Shown: piece by piece, positions 47,189-55,922 of the stretch
How the letters are laid out: every line of letters starts with the position of its first letter
Numbering within the stretch: position 1 is the first letter of the stretch
Assembly (NCBI RefSeq): GCF_007677725.1
Contig: NZ_VEDF01000002.1
Span: 310,001-374,000, forward strand
Source of the DNA: Pseudomonas sp. URMO17WK12:I11
GTDB lineage: Bacteria > Pseudomonadota > Gammaproteobacteria > Pseudomonadales > Pseudomonadaceae
DNA: 64,000 bases
Reading direction: 5' to 3'
Program-made: the position numbers and the translations under genes
The notes under the pieces: generated by a model
Told to the model about the DNA's origin: nothing
What the model saw: the letters and a program-made list of their open reading frames with translations, nothing else
Databases searched by the model: none

Positions 47189-49045
47189 TCAGGTCGCTGC
47201 CAAACCCGCCAGCAGCAGCCGCTGATACAGCTCCTCTTTCAAGCCCTGCGGCTGCTCCAGTTGCATGCGCGCCAGATGCGCTTCGTAGCCTTGCGGCCCA
47301 GGTGCTTCGAGCGTCGCCTTGCCCAACTCCAAGGCTTCGCTGAGCTTGAATTTGCCCTTGAGCCAGTTCAACGCACGCAGCAAGTCCTGCTCTTCGCTGG
47401 TGAAGTCGGTACCCAGCGGGTACTCCGGGAACAGTTGCGCATGCCGCGCCTTGAGTGCCTCCAGGCGCGCTGGCGTGTTATCGGCAAACCGCGCATCGAG
47501 CACGAAGTCCTTGGCCAGCTTGCCGGCTTGCCTGGCTTGCTCGATCAGCGCTTGCTGAAAGCGTGAATCGCTCACCGCCAGCAAGCGAGCGATCACTTCG
47601 CTGTCGGTCTGGCCACGCAGGTCCGCAATGCCGTACTCGGTCACCACAATGTCGCGCAGGTGTCGGGGAATGGTGCAGTGGCCATAGTTCCAGAACAGGT
47701 TCGATGTCACCTCGCCCGCCGCCTCACGCCAGCTGCGCAGCAGCAGGATCGAGCGCCCGCCATGCAGCGCGTGGCCTTGCGCGACGAAGTTGTATTGCCC
47801 GCCTACCCCGCTCAGCACGCGCCCATCTTCCAACTGGTCGGCCACCCCGGCGCCCAGCAAGGTCATGCCGAACACCGTATTGAGAAAGCGCGCATCGCGG
47901 CGCTGACGACGCTTGAGCGGTTCGTCGCCGTACAGCTCGTTGATGAAACCGATGCCGGTCATGGCGAAGCGGCTGCGCTGCTCCAGGGTCATGTCCTGCA
48001 AGCGCTGGTAGAACGCCTGCGGACCGAGGAAGAAGCCGCCATGTACCAAGACCCCAGATTCGTCTGCCGGACGCCGCACCACGCCGGCCTCGGCCAGCGC
48101 CAGCAGACCGTTGACGAACATCTCGCTGCAGCCGTACAGGCCTTCGGCAAAGGGCGCTTGGCCGCCCTCGCGGTCGATCAGCGCCTGCCAGAGTGAGGTG
48201 TCGAGCTCGGCGAGCACGGCGCGATAGCCGGGGTTGTCGGCGTGGCGCGCCAGCAGCGCCGATGCCACGGCATCGCCCATGGCACCGATGCCGATCTGCA
48301 ATGTGCCACCGTCACGTACCAAGGTGCTGGCGTGCAGGCCGATGCAATGGTCCTGGGTGGTGACGGGCATGTTGGGGGTAGAGAACAACCGGCGTTGCTC
48401 GGCTTCGTCGATCAACAGGTCGAAGGCGTCCATCGGCAGTTCGGCGTCGCCGGGCATGTACGGCAGTTCGGCATGCACCTGGCCGAGCATGAGGATGGTT
48501 TCACCGGCGGCGCGGCGCTCGGCGATCATCGGTTGCAGGTCCAGGGTGATGTCCGGATTACAGGCCAGGCTCAGGTGCACCGGACGCTCAGGCGTAGCGG
48601 CGACCAGTTGGGCGATCAGGTTCAGGCCCTTGGCATTGATGTCACGGGCAGCATGACTGTAGTTGCTGCTGATGTAGTCCTGCTGGGCCGTGCTGCTGTG
48701 CAGCAAGCTGCCGGGCTGCATGAAGAACTGCTGCACGCGGATATTCGGCGGCAGGTTATCGTTGCGCAGCTCGGCCAGGTAGCTGAGTTCTTCGTAGTCA
48801 GCGAACACCCGTTCGACGAAAGGCTCGAGAAACCGCCGCTGCAGGCCATCGCCCAACGGCGGGCGCCCCAGGGACAACGCCGTGTAGATCGTCAGCTGAC
48901 GCTGCGGCAACGCTCGGACCCTGGCGTACAACGCGTTGACGAACGCATTGGGTTTGCCCAAGCCCAGCGGCAGGCCCATGTGGATATGATCCGGCAGGCG
49001 CGCCAGGACTTGCTCGACGGCATGGTCGATGGAGCAGAGGTGCAT
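47189..49045 (-). CDS. Acetyl-CoA hydrolase/CoA-transferase family protein
   Basis: A 618-residue protein of the acetyl-CoA hydrolase/4-hydroxybutyrate CoA-transferase superfamily. Two Rossmann-like CoA-transferase halves are visible (HIHMGLPLGLGKPNAFVNAL, LQIGIGAMGDAVASALL, IVVTEYGIADLRGQ); the C-terminal extension of about 100 residues makes it longer than the typical 430-500. Likely moves or hydrolyses CoA thioesters of short acids; substrate unknown. AGGAGG six bases before ATG 49045. Confidence 0.82.
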   Translation of the reverse strand: MHLCSIDHAVEQVLARLPDHIHMGLPLGLGKPNAFVNALYARVRALPQRQLTIYTALSLGRPPLGDGLQRRFLEPFVERVFADYEELSYLAELRNDNLPPNIRVQQFFMQPGSLLHSSTAQQDYISSNYSHAARDINAKGLNLIAQLVAATPERPVHLSLACNPDITLDLQPMIAERRAAGETILMLGQVHAELPYMPGDAELPMDAFDLLIDEAEQRRLFSTPNMPVTTQDHCIGLHASTLVRDGGTLQIGIGAMGDAVASALLARHADNPGYRAVLAELDTSLWQALIDREGGQAPFAEGLYGCSEMFVNGLLALAEAGVVRRPADESGVLVHGGFFLGPQAFYQRLQDMTLEQRSRFAMTGIGFINELYGDEPLKRRQRRDARFLNTVFGMTLLGAGVADQLEDGRVLSGVGGQYNFVAQGHALHGGRSILLLRSWREAAGEVTSNLFWNYGHCTIPRHLRDIVVTEYGIADLRGQTDSEVIARLLAVSDSRFQQALIEQARQAGKLAKDFVLDARFADNTPARLEALKARHAQLFPEYPLGTDFTSEEQDLLRALNWLKGKFKLSEALELGKATLEAPGPQGYEAHLARMQLEQPQGLKEELYQRLLLAGLAAT

Positions 49046-49164
49046 CAGGGCCTCCTGAGTCGTCCTTGGGTTCAGGAGGTTGGACCGGGTGTCGGCGCGA
49101 TGGTTGCCTAGCCAGGGTTAGCGCGAAGACGTATGCGCCAGTACCTGCGCAATGGACAGATGAA

Positions 49165-49190
49165 CAAAACCCGCCATCGACGGCGGGCTT
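49165..49190 (-). terminator. Intrinsic terminator after the cytochrome c5 gene
   Basis: On the minus strand GCCCGCC-GTCGAT-GGCGGG followed by TTTTG, about 20 bases after the stop. Confidence 0.8.
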
Positions 49191-49209
49191 GTGGACACGC
49201 TTCAGGCGC

Positions 49210-49632
49210 TCAAAGGCCGGACATCTTCTTGATCGCTGCCTTGAGGTCATCATCCGAGCAATCTGCGCAGGTGCCCTTCGGCGGCATGGCGTTCACCCCG
49301 GTAATGGCCTTGGCCAGGATGCCATCCAAGCCACCTTGATGGTCGGCGCGTTCTTTCCAGGCTGCGGTATCGCCGATCTTCGGCGCGCCCAGCAACCCGC
49401 TGGCGTGGCAGGCGGTGCAATGCTTGGCGATCACATCGTCCGGGCTCTTGGCCGCGCCGCCGCCCGCTGCGACAGCCACATCCATGCCCTGGCATGCCCG
49501 GCCTTGCACACAGACTTGGCCAACTGGCTCGAGGCGCTTGGCGATGTCGTCGTTGGTCGCTGCGGTTGCGCTCATTGCCCAAAGGGCGAAAACGGCTGCT
49601 GGTGCGGCCAGCATTTTTTTGATTTGGTTCAC
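49210..49632 (-). CDS. Cytochrome c5 family protein
   Basis: A 140-residue periplasmic c-type cytochrome. Signal peptide (KMLAAPAAVFALWAMSATAA), haem-binding CTACH, axial Met in AMPPKG, and the extra Cys pair CADC typical of cytochrome c5. GTG 49632 is chosen because GAGGGTG precedes it and the signal peptide then has a normal length. It is the gene downstream of pauR, the arrangement known in P. aeruginosa (recalled). Likely an electron carrier to a terminal oxidase. Confidence 0.88.
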   Translation of the reverse strand: MNQIKKMLAAPAAVFALWAMSATAATNDDIAKRLEPVGQVCVQGRACQGMDVAVAAGGGAAKSPDDVIAKHCTACHASGLLGAPKIGDTAAWKERADHQGGLDGILAKAITGVNAMPPKGTCADCSDDDLKAAIKKMSGL

Positions 49633-49768
49633 GCGAACACCCTCATGGTGGCTAAACATGCCCGCGGCCACGGTAATGCGAGCGTTGCAAAGTATAGCGG
49701 CAAGCCGATGCGCGTGAAACGACCCTACTCGGCAAAGGGGTATTGCAAGAGCAATGCAATGCGCTGGA

Positions 49769-50356
49769 TCAAAAATTCGATGGGGTAGCGGCGCTGATCA
49801 AGCGTGCTGGTGTATCGAAAGGGTTGCGAAAGCGGTGTGGGCGGCTGCTTTCGAAATAGTAACTGTCGCCGGCCTCGAGGATGAACAACTCATTGCCTAC
49901 CACCAGTTCCAGCTTGCCCTCGAGCAGGATGCCGGTTTCCTCACCATCGTGGGTAAGCATTTCGGCGCCGGTGTCGGCCCCTGGCGGATAGACCTCGGTC
50001 AGAAAGGCGATGGCGCGATTGGGATGCGACTTGCCGACCAGCTTCATGGTCACCGCACCGTCGGAGATGTCGATCAGTTCGTCAGCCTTGTAGACGATCT
50101 GCGTGGGGCTTTGCGCTTCCAGTTCGACGGAAAAGAACTCCACCATCGACATGGGGATGCCGCTGAGCACCTTGCGCAGCGAGCTGATCGAGGGGCTCAC
50201 GCTGTTCTTCTCGATCATCGAGATGGTGCTGTTGGTCACCCCTGCTCGCTTGGCGAGTTCACGCTGGGACAGGCCCTTGAGCTTGCGGATGGCTTGCAGT
50301 CGTTCGCCGACGTCCAAAGCTGGAGCCTCCTGAAACGGTGTGATGGCGGGGTGCAT
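49769..50356 (-). CDS. pauR: XRE-cupin regulator PauR/PuuR-like (polyamine repressor)
   Basis: A 195-residue regulator: N-terminal XRE HTH (GLSQRELAKRAGVTNSTISMIEK) and C-terminal cupin (AEMLTHDGEETGILLEGKLELVVGNELF, AGDSYYFESSRPHRFRNP). In P. aeruginosa PauR, encoded between dadX and cytochrome c5 as here, represses polyamine catabolic promoters and responds to putrescine/cadaverine. Synteny gives the assignment. Targets in this window could include the pauB-like and pauC-like genes at 54-62 kb (inference). Confidence 0.85.
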   Translation of the reverse strand: MHPAITPFQEAPALDVGERLQAIRKLKGLSQRELAKRAGVTNSTISMIEKNSVSPSISSLRKVLSGIPMSMVEFFSVELEAQSPTQIVYKADELIDISDGAVTMKLVGKSHPNRAIAFLTEVYPPGADTGAEMLTHDGEETGILLEGKLELVVGNELFILEAGDSYYFESSRPHRFRNPFDTPARLISAATPSNF

Positions 50357-50425
50357 GTGAACGATATCATGGCAATGCCGTTCAGTATTTACAACACACC
50401 GCCCGCACTTGGCCGCTTCGAAGGC

Positions 50426-51499
50426 CTATTCGCCGTAGTACTCCAGCGGCACCCGCTTGAGGTTGCAGAAGATCTCATAGGGAATCGTCTGCGCCTGCAT
50501 GGCCACGTCACTGGCCAGCACCTGCTTGCCCCATAGCTCGACCGGACTCCCAACATCGGCCTGGGGTACGTCGGTGAGGTCGATGCACAGCATGTCCATC
50601 GAAACCCGGCCGATCAATTGCGTACGCTGGCCGGCGACGAGCACCGGCGTGCCGCTGGGCGCATGCCGTGGGTAGCCGTCGGCGTAGCCCATGGCAACCA
50701 CGCCGACCCGCGTCGGCCGCTGGCTGTGGAACTTCGCCCCATAACCTACCGGCTCCCCGGCCGGCAGCTCACGCACGCTGATCACCCGCGATTGCAAGGT
50801 CATCACCGGCTGCAGTCGCGCCGCCTGGGCCTGATCCTGCTCGAACGGCGTGGCGCCGTAGAGCATGATGCCTGGACGCACCCAATCGCTGGGCGCCTGT
50901 GGCCAGGCCAACACGCCGGGTGAGTTGCGCAGGCTGCACTCGGCGGCCAGCCCCTCGCGAGCGGCATTGAACACGGCAATCTGCTGCGCGGTGGCGTCGG
51001 CCTGCGGCTCGTCGGCACGGGCGAAATGACTCATCAGCACGATGCGCGCGACCTTGCCGCTTGCCAGCAGGCGCTGATACGCCGCTTGGTAGTCCTTGGG
51101 GTGCAACCCAACCCGGTGCATGCCACTGTCGAGTTTGAGCCAGATGCTCAGCGGTTTGTGCACATGGGTGTGTTCGATGGCTTCGAGTTGCCACAGCGAA
51201 TGCACCACGCACCACACGTCATGCTCGGCGATCAGCGCCAGCTCGCTGGCCTCGAAGAAACCTTCCAGCAGCAACACCGGCGCTTTGATGCCAGCGGCCC
51301 GCAGCTCCAGGGCTTCCTCGATACAGGCCACGGCAAAACCGTCGGCCTCGGCCTCCAGGGCCAGGGCGCAACGCACGGCGCCGTGGCCGTAGGCGTCGGC
51401 CTTGATCACGGCCAGGGCTTTGGCGCCGGACAGTTCGCGGGCCAGGTGGTAGTTGTGACGAAGGGCTTGCAGGTCGATCAGAGCGCGGGCGGGACGCAT
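50426..51499 (-). CDS. dadX: Alanine racemase, catabolic (DadX)
   Basis: A 357-residue PLP fold-type III racemase. PLP lysine in [15 protein letters not shown], catalytic Tyr in EPVGYGAKF, and [17 protein letters not shown] plus [14 protein letters not shown] are canonical. It converts L-alanine to D-alanine, which DadA oxidises to pyruvate. It lies downstream of dadA with a 146-base gap holding a REP-like hairpin. In P. aeruginosa a RidA-type gene sits between them (recalled); none is present here. Confidence 0.94.
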   Translation of the reverse strand: MRPARALIDLQALRHNYHLARELSGAKALAVIKADAYGHGAVRCALALEAEADGFAVACIEEALELRAAGIKAPVLLLEGFFEASELALIAEHDVWCVVHSLWQLEAIEHTHVHKPLSIWLKLDSGMHRVGLHPKDYQAAYQRLLASGKVARIVLMSHFARADEPQADATAQQIAVFNAAREGLAAECSLRNSPGVLAWPQAPSDWVRPGIMLYGATPFEQDQAQAARLQPVMTLQSRVISVRELPAGEPVGYGAKFHSQRPTRVGVVAMGYADGYPRHAPSGTPVLVAGQRTQLIGRVSMDMLCIDLTDVPQADVGSPVELWGKQVLASDVAMQAQTIPYEIFCNLKRVPLEYYGE

Positions 51500-51550
51500 G
51501 GCGGCTGCCTTATGGTGATTCGGATGTTGAAAACGGTGTCGGATGCTTCG

Positions 51551-51623
51551 CGGGCAAGCCGGCTCTAGCACGTACTGCACAGCCTTGCGACCTGCAGTGT
51601 GCATGTATGAGCCGACTTGCCCG
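51551..51623. repeat. REP-like inverted repeat between dadA and dadX
   Basis: Arms CGGGCAAGCCGGCTC (51551-51565) and GAGCCGACTTGCCCG (51609-51623) match at 14 of 15 positions; an inner ACTGCA/TGCAGT pair extends the hairpin. The core TCGCGGGCAAGCCGG recurs exactly, on the other strand, at 60236-60250. Typical of P. putida REP elements. Confidence 0.72.
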
Positions 51624-51645
51624 CAACAAAATCGCGACAAACCTC

Positions 51646-52950
51646 TTACTGCTGATGAGCCGGCGCGCTTTCGGCGTGTTTGGCGACGTCAGCGCTGCTG
51701 CCGTAGCGCGAAATGTCCAGGCCTTCAGCACTGATCTGCGGCTTGCGGCGTGCGATCAAGTCAGCCAAAAGGCGTCCGGAGCCGCAGGCCATGGTCCAGC
51801 CCAGTGTGCCGTGGCCTGTGTTGAGGAACAGGTTGCGCAACGCAGTGGCACCGACGATTGGCGTACCGTCCGGGGTGGCTGGGCGCAGACCGGTCCAGAA
51901 GCTGGCCTGGCTCAAATCACCGCCGCGAGGATAAAGGTCGTTGACGATCATCTCCAGCGTTTCGCGCCGACGCGGATTCAGTGACAGGTCGAACCCTGCG
52001 ATTTCAGCCATGCCGCCAACGCGAATGCGGTTGTCGAAGCGGGTGATCGCGACCTTGTAGGTCTCATCGAGGATGGTCGAGGTCGGCGCCATGCCGGCAT
52101 TGGTGATCGGCACGGTCAACGAGTAACCCTTGAGCGGATACACCGGCGCCTTGATGCCCAACGGCTTGAGCAGCTGCGGCGAGTAGCTGCCCAACGCCAA
52201 TACGTAACGGTCGGCGGTCTCAAGCTTGCCGTCGATCCACACGCCGTTGATGCGATCGCCAGCACGATCCAGGCACTGGATATCCTGACCAAAGCGGAAC
52301 TCCACGCCCAGCTTGACCGCCATTTCCGCCAGCTTGGTGGTGAACAGCTGGCAATCGCCGGTCTGGTCGTTGGGCAAGCGCAAGGCGCCGGCCAGAATGT
52401 CCTTGACCCCCGCCAACGCGGGTTCGACCCGCGCGATGCCGTCGCGGTCGAGCAATTCGTAGGGCACCCCGGACTGCTCGAGTACGGCGATATCCTTGGC
52501 CGCGGCATCGACCTGAGCCTGGGTGCGGAACAGCTGGGTGGTACCGAGGCTGCGGTTTTCGTAGGCAATGCCGGTTTCGGCGCGCAGCTCGTCAAGGCAG
52601 TCGCGGCTGTACTCGGACAGCCGCACCATGCGCTCCTTGTTCACCGCATAACGATTGGCTGTGCAGTTGCGCAGCATCTGCGCCATCCACAAATACTGGT
52701 CGACGTCGCCGGTCAGCTTGATCGCCAGGGGCGCATGTCGCTCGAGCAGCCACTTGATCGCCTTGAGCGGCACGCCTGGGGCGGCCCAGGGCGAGGCATA
52801 GCCGGGCGAGATCTGGCCGGCGTTGGCAAAGCTGGTTTCCCTGGCCACTGCCGGTTGGCGGTCGACCACGGTCACCTCAAAGCCTTGCCGGGCCAGATAA
52901 TAGGCACTGGCGGTACCGATCACACCGCTACCTAGTACCAAAACTCGCAT
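51646..52950 (-). CDS. dadA: D-amino acid dehydrogenase small subunit DadA
   Basis: A 434-residue FAD enzyme, the standard DadA length. The N-terminus [23 protein letters not shown] is the dinucleotide fold with no signal peptide; it is membrane-associated and feeds electrons to the respiratory chain. Other hallmarks: [27 protein letters not shown] and [21 protein letters not shown]. It oxidises D-alanine and other D-amino acids. First gene of a dadA-dadX unit, divergent from lrp. Confidence 0.95.
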   Translation of the reverse strand: MRVLVLGSGVIGTASAYYLARQGFEVTVVDRQPAVARETSFANAGQISPGYASPWAAPGVPLKAIKWLLERHAPLAIKLTGDVDQYLWMAQMLRNCTANRYAVNKERMVRLSEYSRDCLDELRAETGIAYENRSLGTTQLFRTQAQVDAAAKDIAVLEQSGVPYELLDRDGIARVEPALAGVKDILAGALRLPNDQTGDCQLFTTKLAEMAVKLGVEFRFGQDIQCLDRAGDRINGVWIDGKLETADRYVLALGSYSPQLLKPLGIKAPVYPLKGYSLTVPITNAGMAPTSTILDETYKVAITRFDNRIRVGGMAEIAGFDLSLNPRRRETLEMIVNDLYPRGGDLSQASFWTGLRPATPDGTPIVGATALRNLFLNTGHGTLGWTMACGSGRLLADLIARRKPQISAEGLDISRYGSSADVAKHAESAPAHQQ

Positions 52951-53051
52951 CGTTCATCCCTCGCACGCGGCGCACCGCTATTTGTTGATATGGCATGGAT
53001 GGGCGCAGTATATGAAGCCAAGGCCAGTGCTATTCACTATATAAAAGCCTA

Positions 53052-53077
53052 TTATTGGCGAGAATTCTCGGCAATAA
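53052..53077. promoter_or_regulatory. 26-bp near-perfect palindrome between dadA and lrp
   Basis: TTATTGGCGAGAA facing TTCTCGGCAATAA, 12 of 13 pairs matched, 25 bp before the lrp ATG and about 100 bp before the dadA ATG. A TATAAA at 53040-53045 lies just upstream on the plus strand. Probable Lrp operator and/or a leader hairpin. Confidence 0.6.
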
Positions 53078-53102
53078 CGCCTTTCACGGAGGGGCATCCC
53101 CT

Positions 53103-53591
53103 ATGAGAACCCAGCATCAGAGCAAGCGTGAACTGGACAAGATCGACCGCAATATCCTGCGCATTCTGCAGAATGACGGGCGCATTTCCTTCACCGAGCT
53201 GGGCGAGAAAGTCGGGCTCTCCACCACCCCCTGTACGGAACGGGTACGTCGCCTGGAGCGCGAAGGGATCATCATGGGCTACAACGCCCGCCTCAATCCT
53301 CAACACTTGAAGGGCAGTCTGCTGGTGTTTGTGGAGATCAGCCTGGATTACAAGTCTGGTGACACGTTTGAAGAGTTTCGCCGTGCAGTGCTGAAACTGC
53401 CGCACGTGCTCGAGTGCCACTTGGTGTCCGGCGACTTCGACTATCTGGTGAAGGCGCGGATTTCCGAGATGGCCTCTTATCGCAAGCTGCTTGGCGACAT
53501 CCTGCTCAAGCTGCCGCATGTGCGCGAGTCGAAAAGCTACATCGTGATGGAAGAGGTCAAGGAAAGCCTCTGCCTGCCTATTCCCGACTGA
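53103..53591 (+). CDS. lrp: Lrp/AsnC-family regulator (probable activator of dadAX)
   Basis: A 162-residue Lrp: HTH (LDKIDRNILRILQNDGRISFTELGEKVGLSTTPCTERVRRLE) and the C-terminal RAM domain that binds amino acids (LVFVEISLDY, LECHLVSGDFDYLVKARI). In Pseudomonas the Lrp encoded divergently from dadA (DadR) activates the operon with L-alanine as effector. ATG 53103 gives the conserved start before KRELDKIDRNIL. Confidence 0.92.
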   Translation: MRTQHQSKRELDKIDRNILRILQNDGRISFTELGEKVGLSTTPCTERVRRLEREGIIMGYNARLNPQHLKGSLLVFVEISLDYKSGDTFEEFRRAVLKLPHVLECHLVSGDFDYLVKARISEMASYRKLLGDILLKLPHVRESKSYIVMEEVKESLCLPIPD

Positions 53592-53593
53592 CG

Positions 53594-53947
53594 CTAGACC
53601 AGCACCTGACGGGTGCTGGCAATGTAGTTGTGGACCAACTGCTCGGCTTGCGGATCGAGCATCGGGCTTGGCCCGCGGCCACGCGGGCAGGCCATGCGTG
53701 GCGTGGTGCCGAACAACCGGCAGATCAGCGGCCGCTCTGCATACACGGTGCAGCCGTCGGGCCCAAGGTGGACGCAATCCAGGCGCTCGAGCGCCGCGTC
53801 CTGCTCGGCCTGGGACTTGCGCGGCAGACGCGCCATTTCTTCGGTCGAGGTGGTCACTGGCCCACAGCAATCGTGACAGCCAGGCTCGCATTCGAATGAG
53901 GGAATCAGTTCGCGCAGGAAGGTGATTTTGTGGCGATTGCAGGACAT
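53594..53947 (-). CDS. YkgJ-family cysteine-cluster protein
   Basis: A 117-residue protein with the CxxxCxxCC cluster (FECEPGCHDCCGPV) and later CVHLGPDGCTVYAERPLICRLF, the YkgJ/UPF0153 pattern thought to bind zinc or an iron-sulfur cluster. Function unknown. ATG 53947 is assumed; a TTG 12 bases upstream is in frame and neither has a clear ribosome site. Convergent with lrp (two-base gap). Confidence 0.85.
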   Translation of the reverse strand: MSCNRHKITFLRELIPSFECEPGCHDCCGPVTTSTEEMARLPRKSQAEQDAALERLDCVHLGPDGCTVYAERPLICRLFGTTPRMACPRGRGPSPMLDPQAEQLVHNYIASTRQVLV

Positions 53948-54083
53948 GGCGAGGCACAAGATGAAGATGACCGCCCGATTATAAGCCCTTTGGGCACCGC
54001 GCTTGACCCACCCGCCGTTGGTTGCCCCGCCACGATCGCTCGGCTTATTCTCGCGCCTCTCGCCATCTTCAAGGGTTGTTTCA

Positions 54084-55376
54084 ATGATCCACAGCGCGCA
54101 GCACGCCGCCTCCTACTATGCCGCCAGCAGCGCGCCACACCCTGATTACGCGTACCTGCAAGGTGAACACAGCGCCGATGTGTGCATTGTCGGCGGCGGT
54201 TATTCAGGGTTGAACACGGCGATAGAACTGGCCGAACGGGGTTTTTCGGTCATCCTGTTGGAGGCGCGCAAGCTCGGCTGGGGCGCCAGCGGGCGCAATG
54301 GTGGGCAGCTGATCCGAGGCGTCGGGCATGGGCTGGGGCAATTTCTGCCGGTACTTGGCGAAGAGGGCGTGCGCAGCCTGAAGCTGATGGGTCTGGAAGC
54401 CGTGGATATCGTCCGCGAGCGCGTCGAACGTCATGCCATCGCCTGCGACCTGACCTGGGGATACTGCGACCTGGCCAACAAACCGGCTGAACTCAGAGGC
54501 TTTGCCGAAGAGGCCGACGAACTTCGCGCGCTCGGTTACCGACACTCGCTGCGTCTGGTTGGCCGCGACGATGTCCATACCGTGGTGGGCTCGGAGCGTT
54601 ACGTTGGCGGCCTGATCGACATGGGTTCCGGTCACCTGCATCCGCTGAACCTGGCACTCGGCGAGGCCGCAGTGGCCAATCGCCTTGGGGTCAGGCTGTT
54701 CGAACAGTCGCAGGTGACGCGCATTGATTACGGCATTGAAGTGCAGGTTCACACCGCCCAAGGACGGGTTCGGGCCAAGACCCTGGTGCTGTGCTGCAAC
54801 GCCTACCACAACGACCTGAACCGTGAACTTGGTGGCAAGGTACTGCCCGCCGGCAGCTACATCATCGCCACCGAGCCGCTCGGCCAGGCGCGTGCTCGCG
54901 AGCTGCTGCCGCAGAACATGGCGGTGTGCGACCAGCGTGTGGCCCTGGATTACTATCGCCTGTCTGCCGACCATCGATTGTTGTTTGGCGGGGCGTGCCA
55001 TTACTCCGGCCGCGATCCACGCGACATCGCCGCCTACATGCTGCCCAAGTTGCTCAAGGTGTTTCCGCAACTGGCGGGCGTGCGTATCGATTACCAGTGG
55101 GGCGGCATGATCGGCATCGGTGCCAATCGCTTGCCGCAAGTCGGCCGCCTGGCCGGCCACCCCAACGTCTACTACGCCCAGGCCTATTCAGGCCACGGCT
55201 TGAACGCTACTCACCTGGCCGCACGCTTGCTGGGCGAGGCGATCAGCGGCCAGGAGAGCGGGCGCTTCGACCTGTTCGCCAAGGTGCCGCACATGACCTT
55301 CCCTGGTGGCAGGTACCTACGCTCGCCGCTATTGGCGTTGGGCATGCTCTGGCATCGCCTGAAAGAGCTGGCCTGA
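54084..55376 (+). CDS. FAD-dependent oxidase, gamma-glutamylpolyamine oxidoreductase type (PauB-like)
   Basis: A 430-residue flavoprotein: VCIVGGGYSGLNTAIELAERG, LGWGASGRNGGQLIRGVG, RLLFGGACHYSGRDP and QAYSGHGLNATHLAARLL match the PuuB/PauB group. These oxidise gamma-glutamylated putrescine or related amines. In P. aeruginosa a pauB gene lies just beyond the dad locus (recalled), supporting this role, but another amine substrate is possible. AAGGG precedes ATG 54084. A hairpin GAGGGGTT-GAGC-AACCCTC overlaps the stop region. Confidence 0.8.
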   Translation: MIHSAQHAASYYAASSAPHPDYAYLQGEHSADVCIVGGGYSGLNTAIELAERGFSVILLEARKLGWGASGRNGGQLIRGVGHGLGQFLPVLGEEGVRSLKLMGLEAVDIVRERVERHAIACDLTWGYCDLANKPAELRGFAEEADELRALGYRHSLRLVGRDDVHTVVGSERYVGGLIDMGSGHLHPLNLALGEAAVANRLGVRLFEQSQVTRIDYGIEVQVHTAQGRVRAKTLVLCCNAYHNDLNRELGGKVLPAGSYIIATEPLGQARARELLPQNMAVCDQRVALDYYRLSADHRLLFGGACHYSGRDPRDIAAYMLPKLLKVFPQLAGVRIDYQWGGMIGIGANRLPQVGRLAGHPNVYYAQAYSGHGLNATHLAARLLGEAISGQESGRFDLFAKVPHMTFPGGRYLRSPLLALGMLWHRLKELA

Positions 55377-55512
55377 GGGGTTGAGCAACCCTCTGGCTGA
55401 GTTTCTCGCATCCAGCGAACCTTGATTGAGCAAGCCAGTTGCTCCCGCAGGGGCGCGTTGGACGCTTGAAGTGAGCAACTCAGCTGCCCCCGAAAAAAGG
55501 TCTCGATGCGGG

Positions 55513-55743
55513 TCAGTTTTTCCAGCAAGGTTTGCGCCCTTCGGTGCGCGCCTGCTCCCAGCTCAAGCCGATATCCCGTAGCTGGTCATCATCGAGCTGC
55601 AACAGCGCGCGGCGGGTATGCCAGCGATGCAGCATCAGCCCCCAACGCCCGAGCCCTTGCGGTGCGCTGAACACACTGGTCTGCTGCCCGGCCTCCAATT
55701 CCTTGCCCAACAATTGCAAGCGCACATCGCTCATGCCTCCCAT
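55513..55743 (-). CDS. DUF1127 small protein
   Basis: A 76-residue protein whose C-terminal 45 residues carry the DUF1127/YjiS pattern (LMLHRWHTRRALLQLDDDQLRDIGLSWEQARTEGRKPCW). Arg-rich DUF1127 proteins are linked elsewhere with RNA and phosphate/carbon metabolism; no function is fixed here. ATG 55743 with GGGAG nine bases upstream is preferred; ATG 55734 is also possible. It shares a repeat-rich divergent promoter region with the MocR regulator. Confidence 0.8.
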   Translation of the reverse strand: MGGMSDVRLQLLGKELEAGQQTSVFSAPQGLGRWGLMLHRWHTRRALLQLDDDQLRDIGLSWEQARTEGRKPCWKN

Positions 55744-55804
55744 CGCTGCTTTCTCCCATTCCGTGTGTGACCGTGGAGAAAGCATGCGCGGTGAGTACCG
55801 AGAC

Positions 55805-55889
55805 AATACAGACCCAATACAGGCTTATTATTCCCATACAGAATTGGCTCAACGCCCGCTGAATGCTGTATTTTCAGCGGATCTGTACT
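55805..55889. promoter_or_regulatory. Array of ATACAG-type half-sites in the DUF1127/MocR divergent region
   Basis: AATACAG at 55805 and 55816 (11 bp apart, same face of the helix), CATACAG at 55835, and inverted CTGTATT at 55866 and CTGTACT at 55883. MocR proteins typically bind two direct repeats plus inverted copies, so this is the probable operator of the adjacent regulator. Confidence 0.65.
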
Positions 55890-55922
55890 GGTCGAATAAC
55901 AATAATTCTGCGGGAGTATGCC

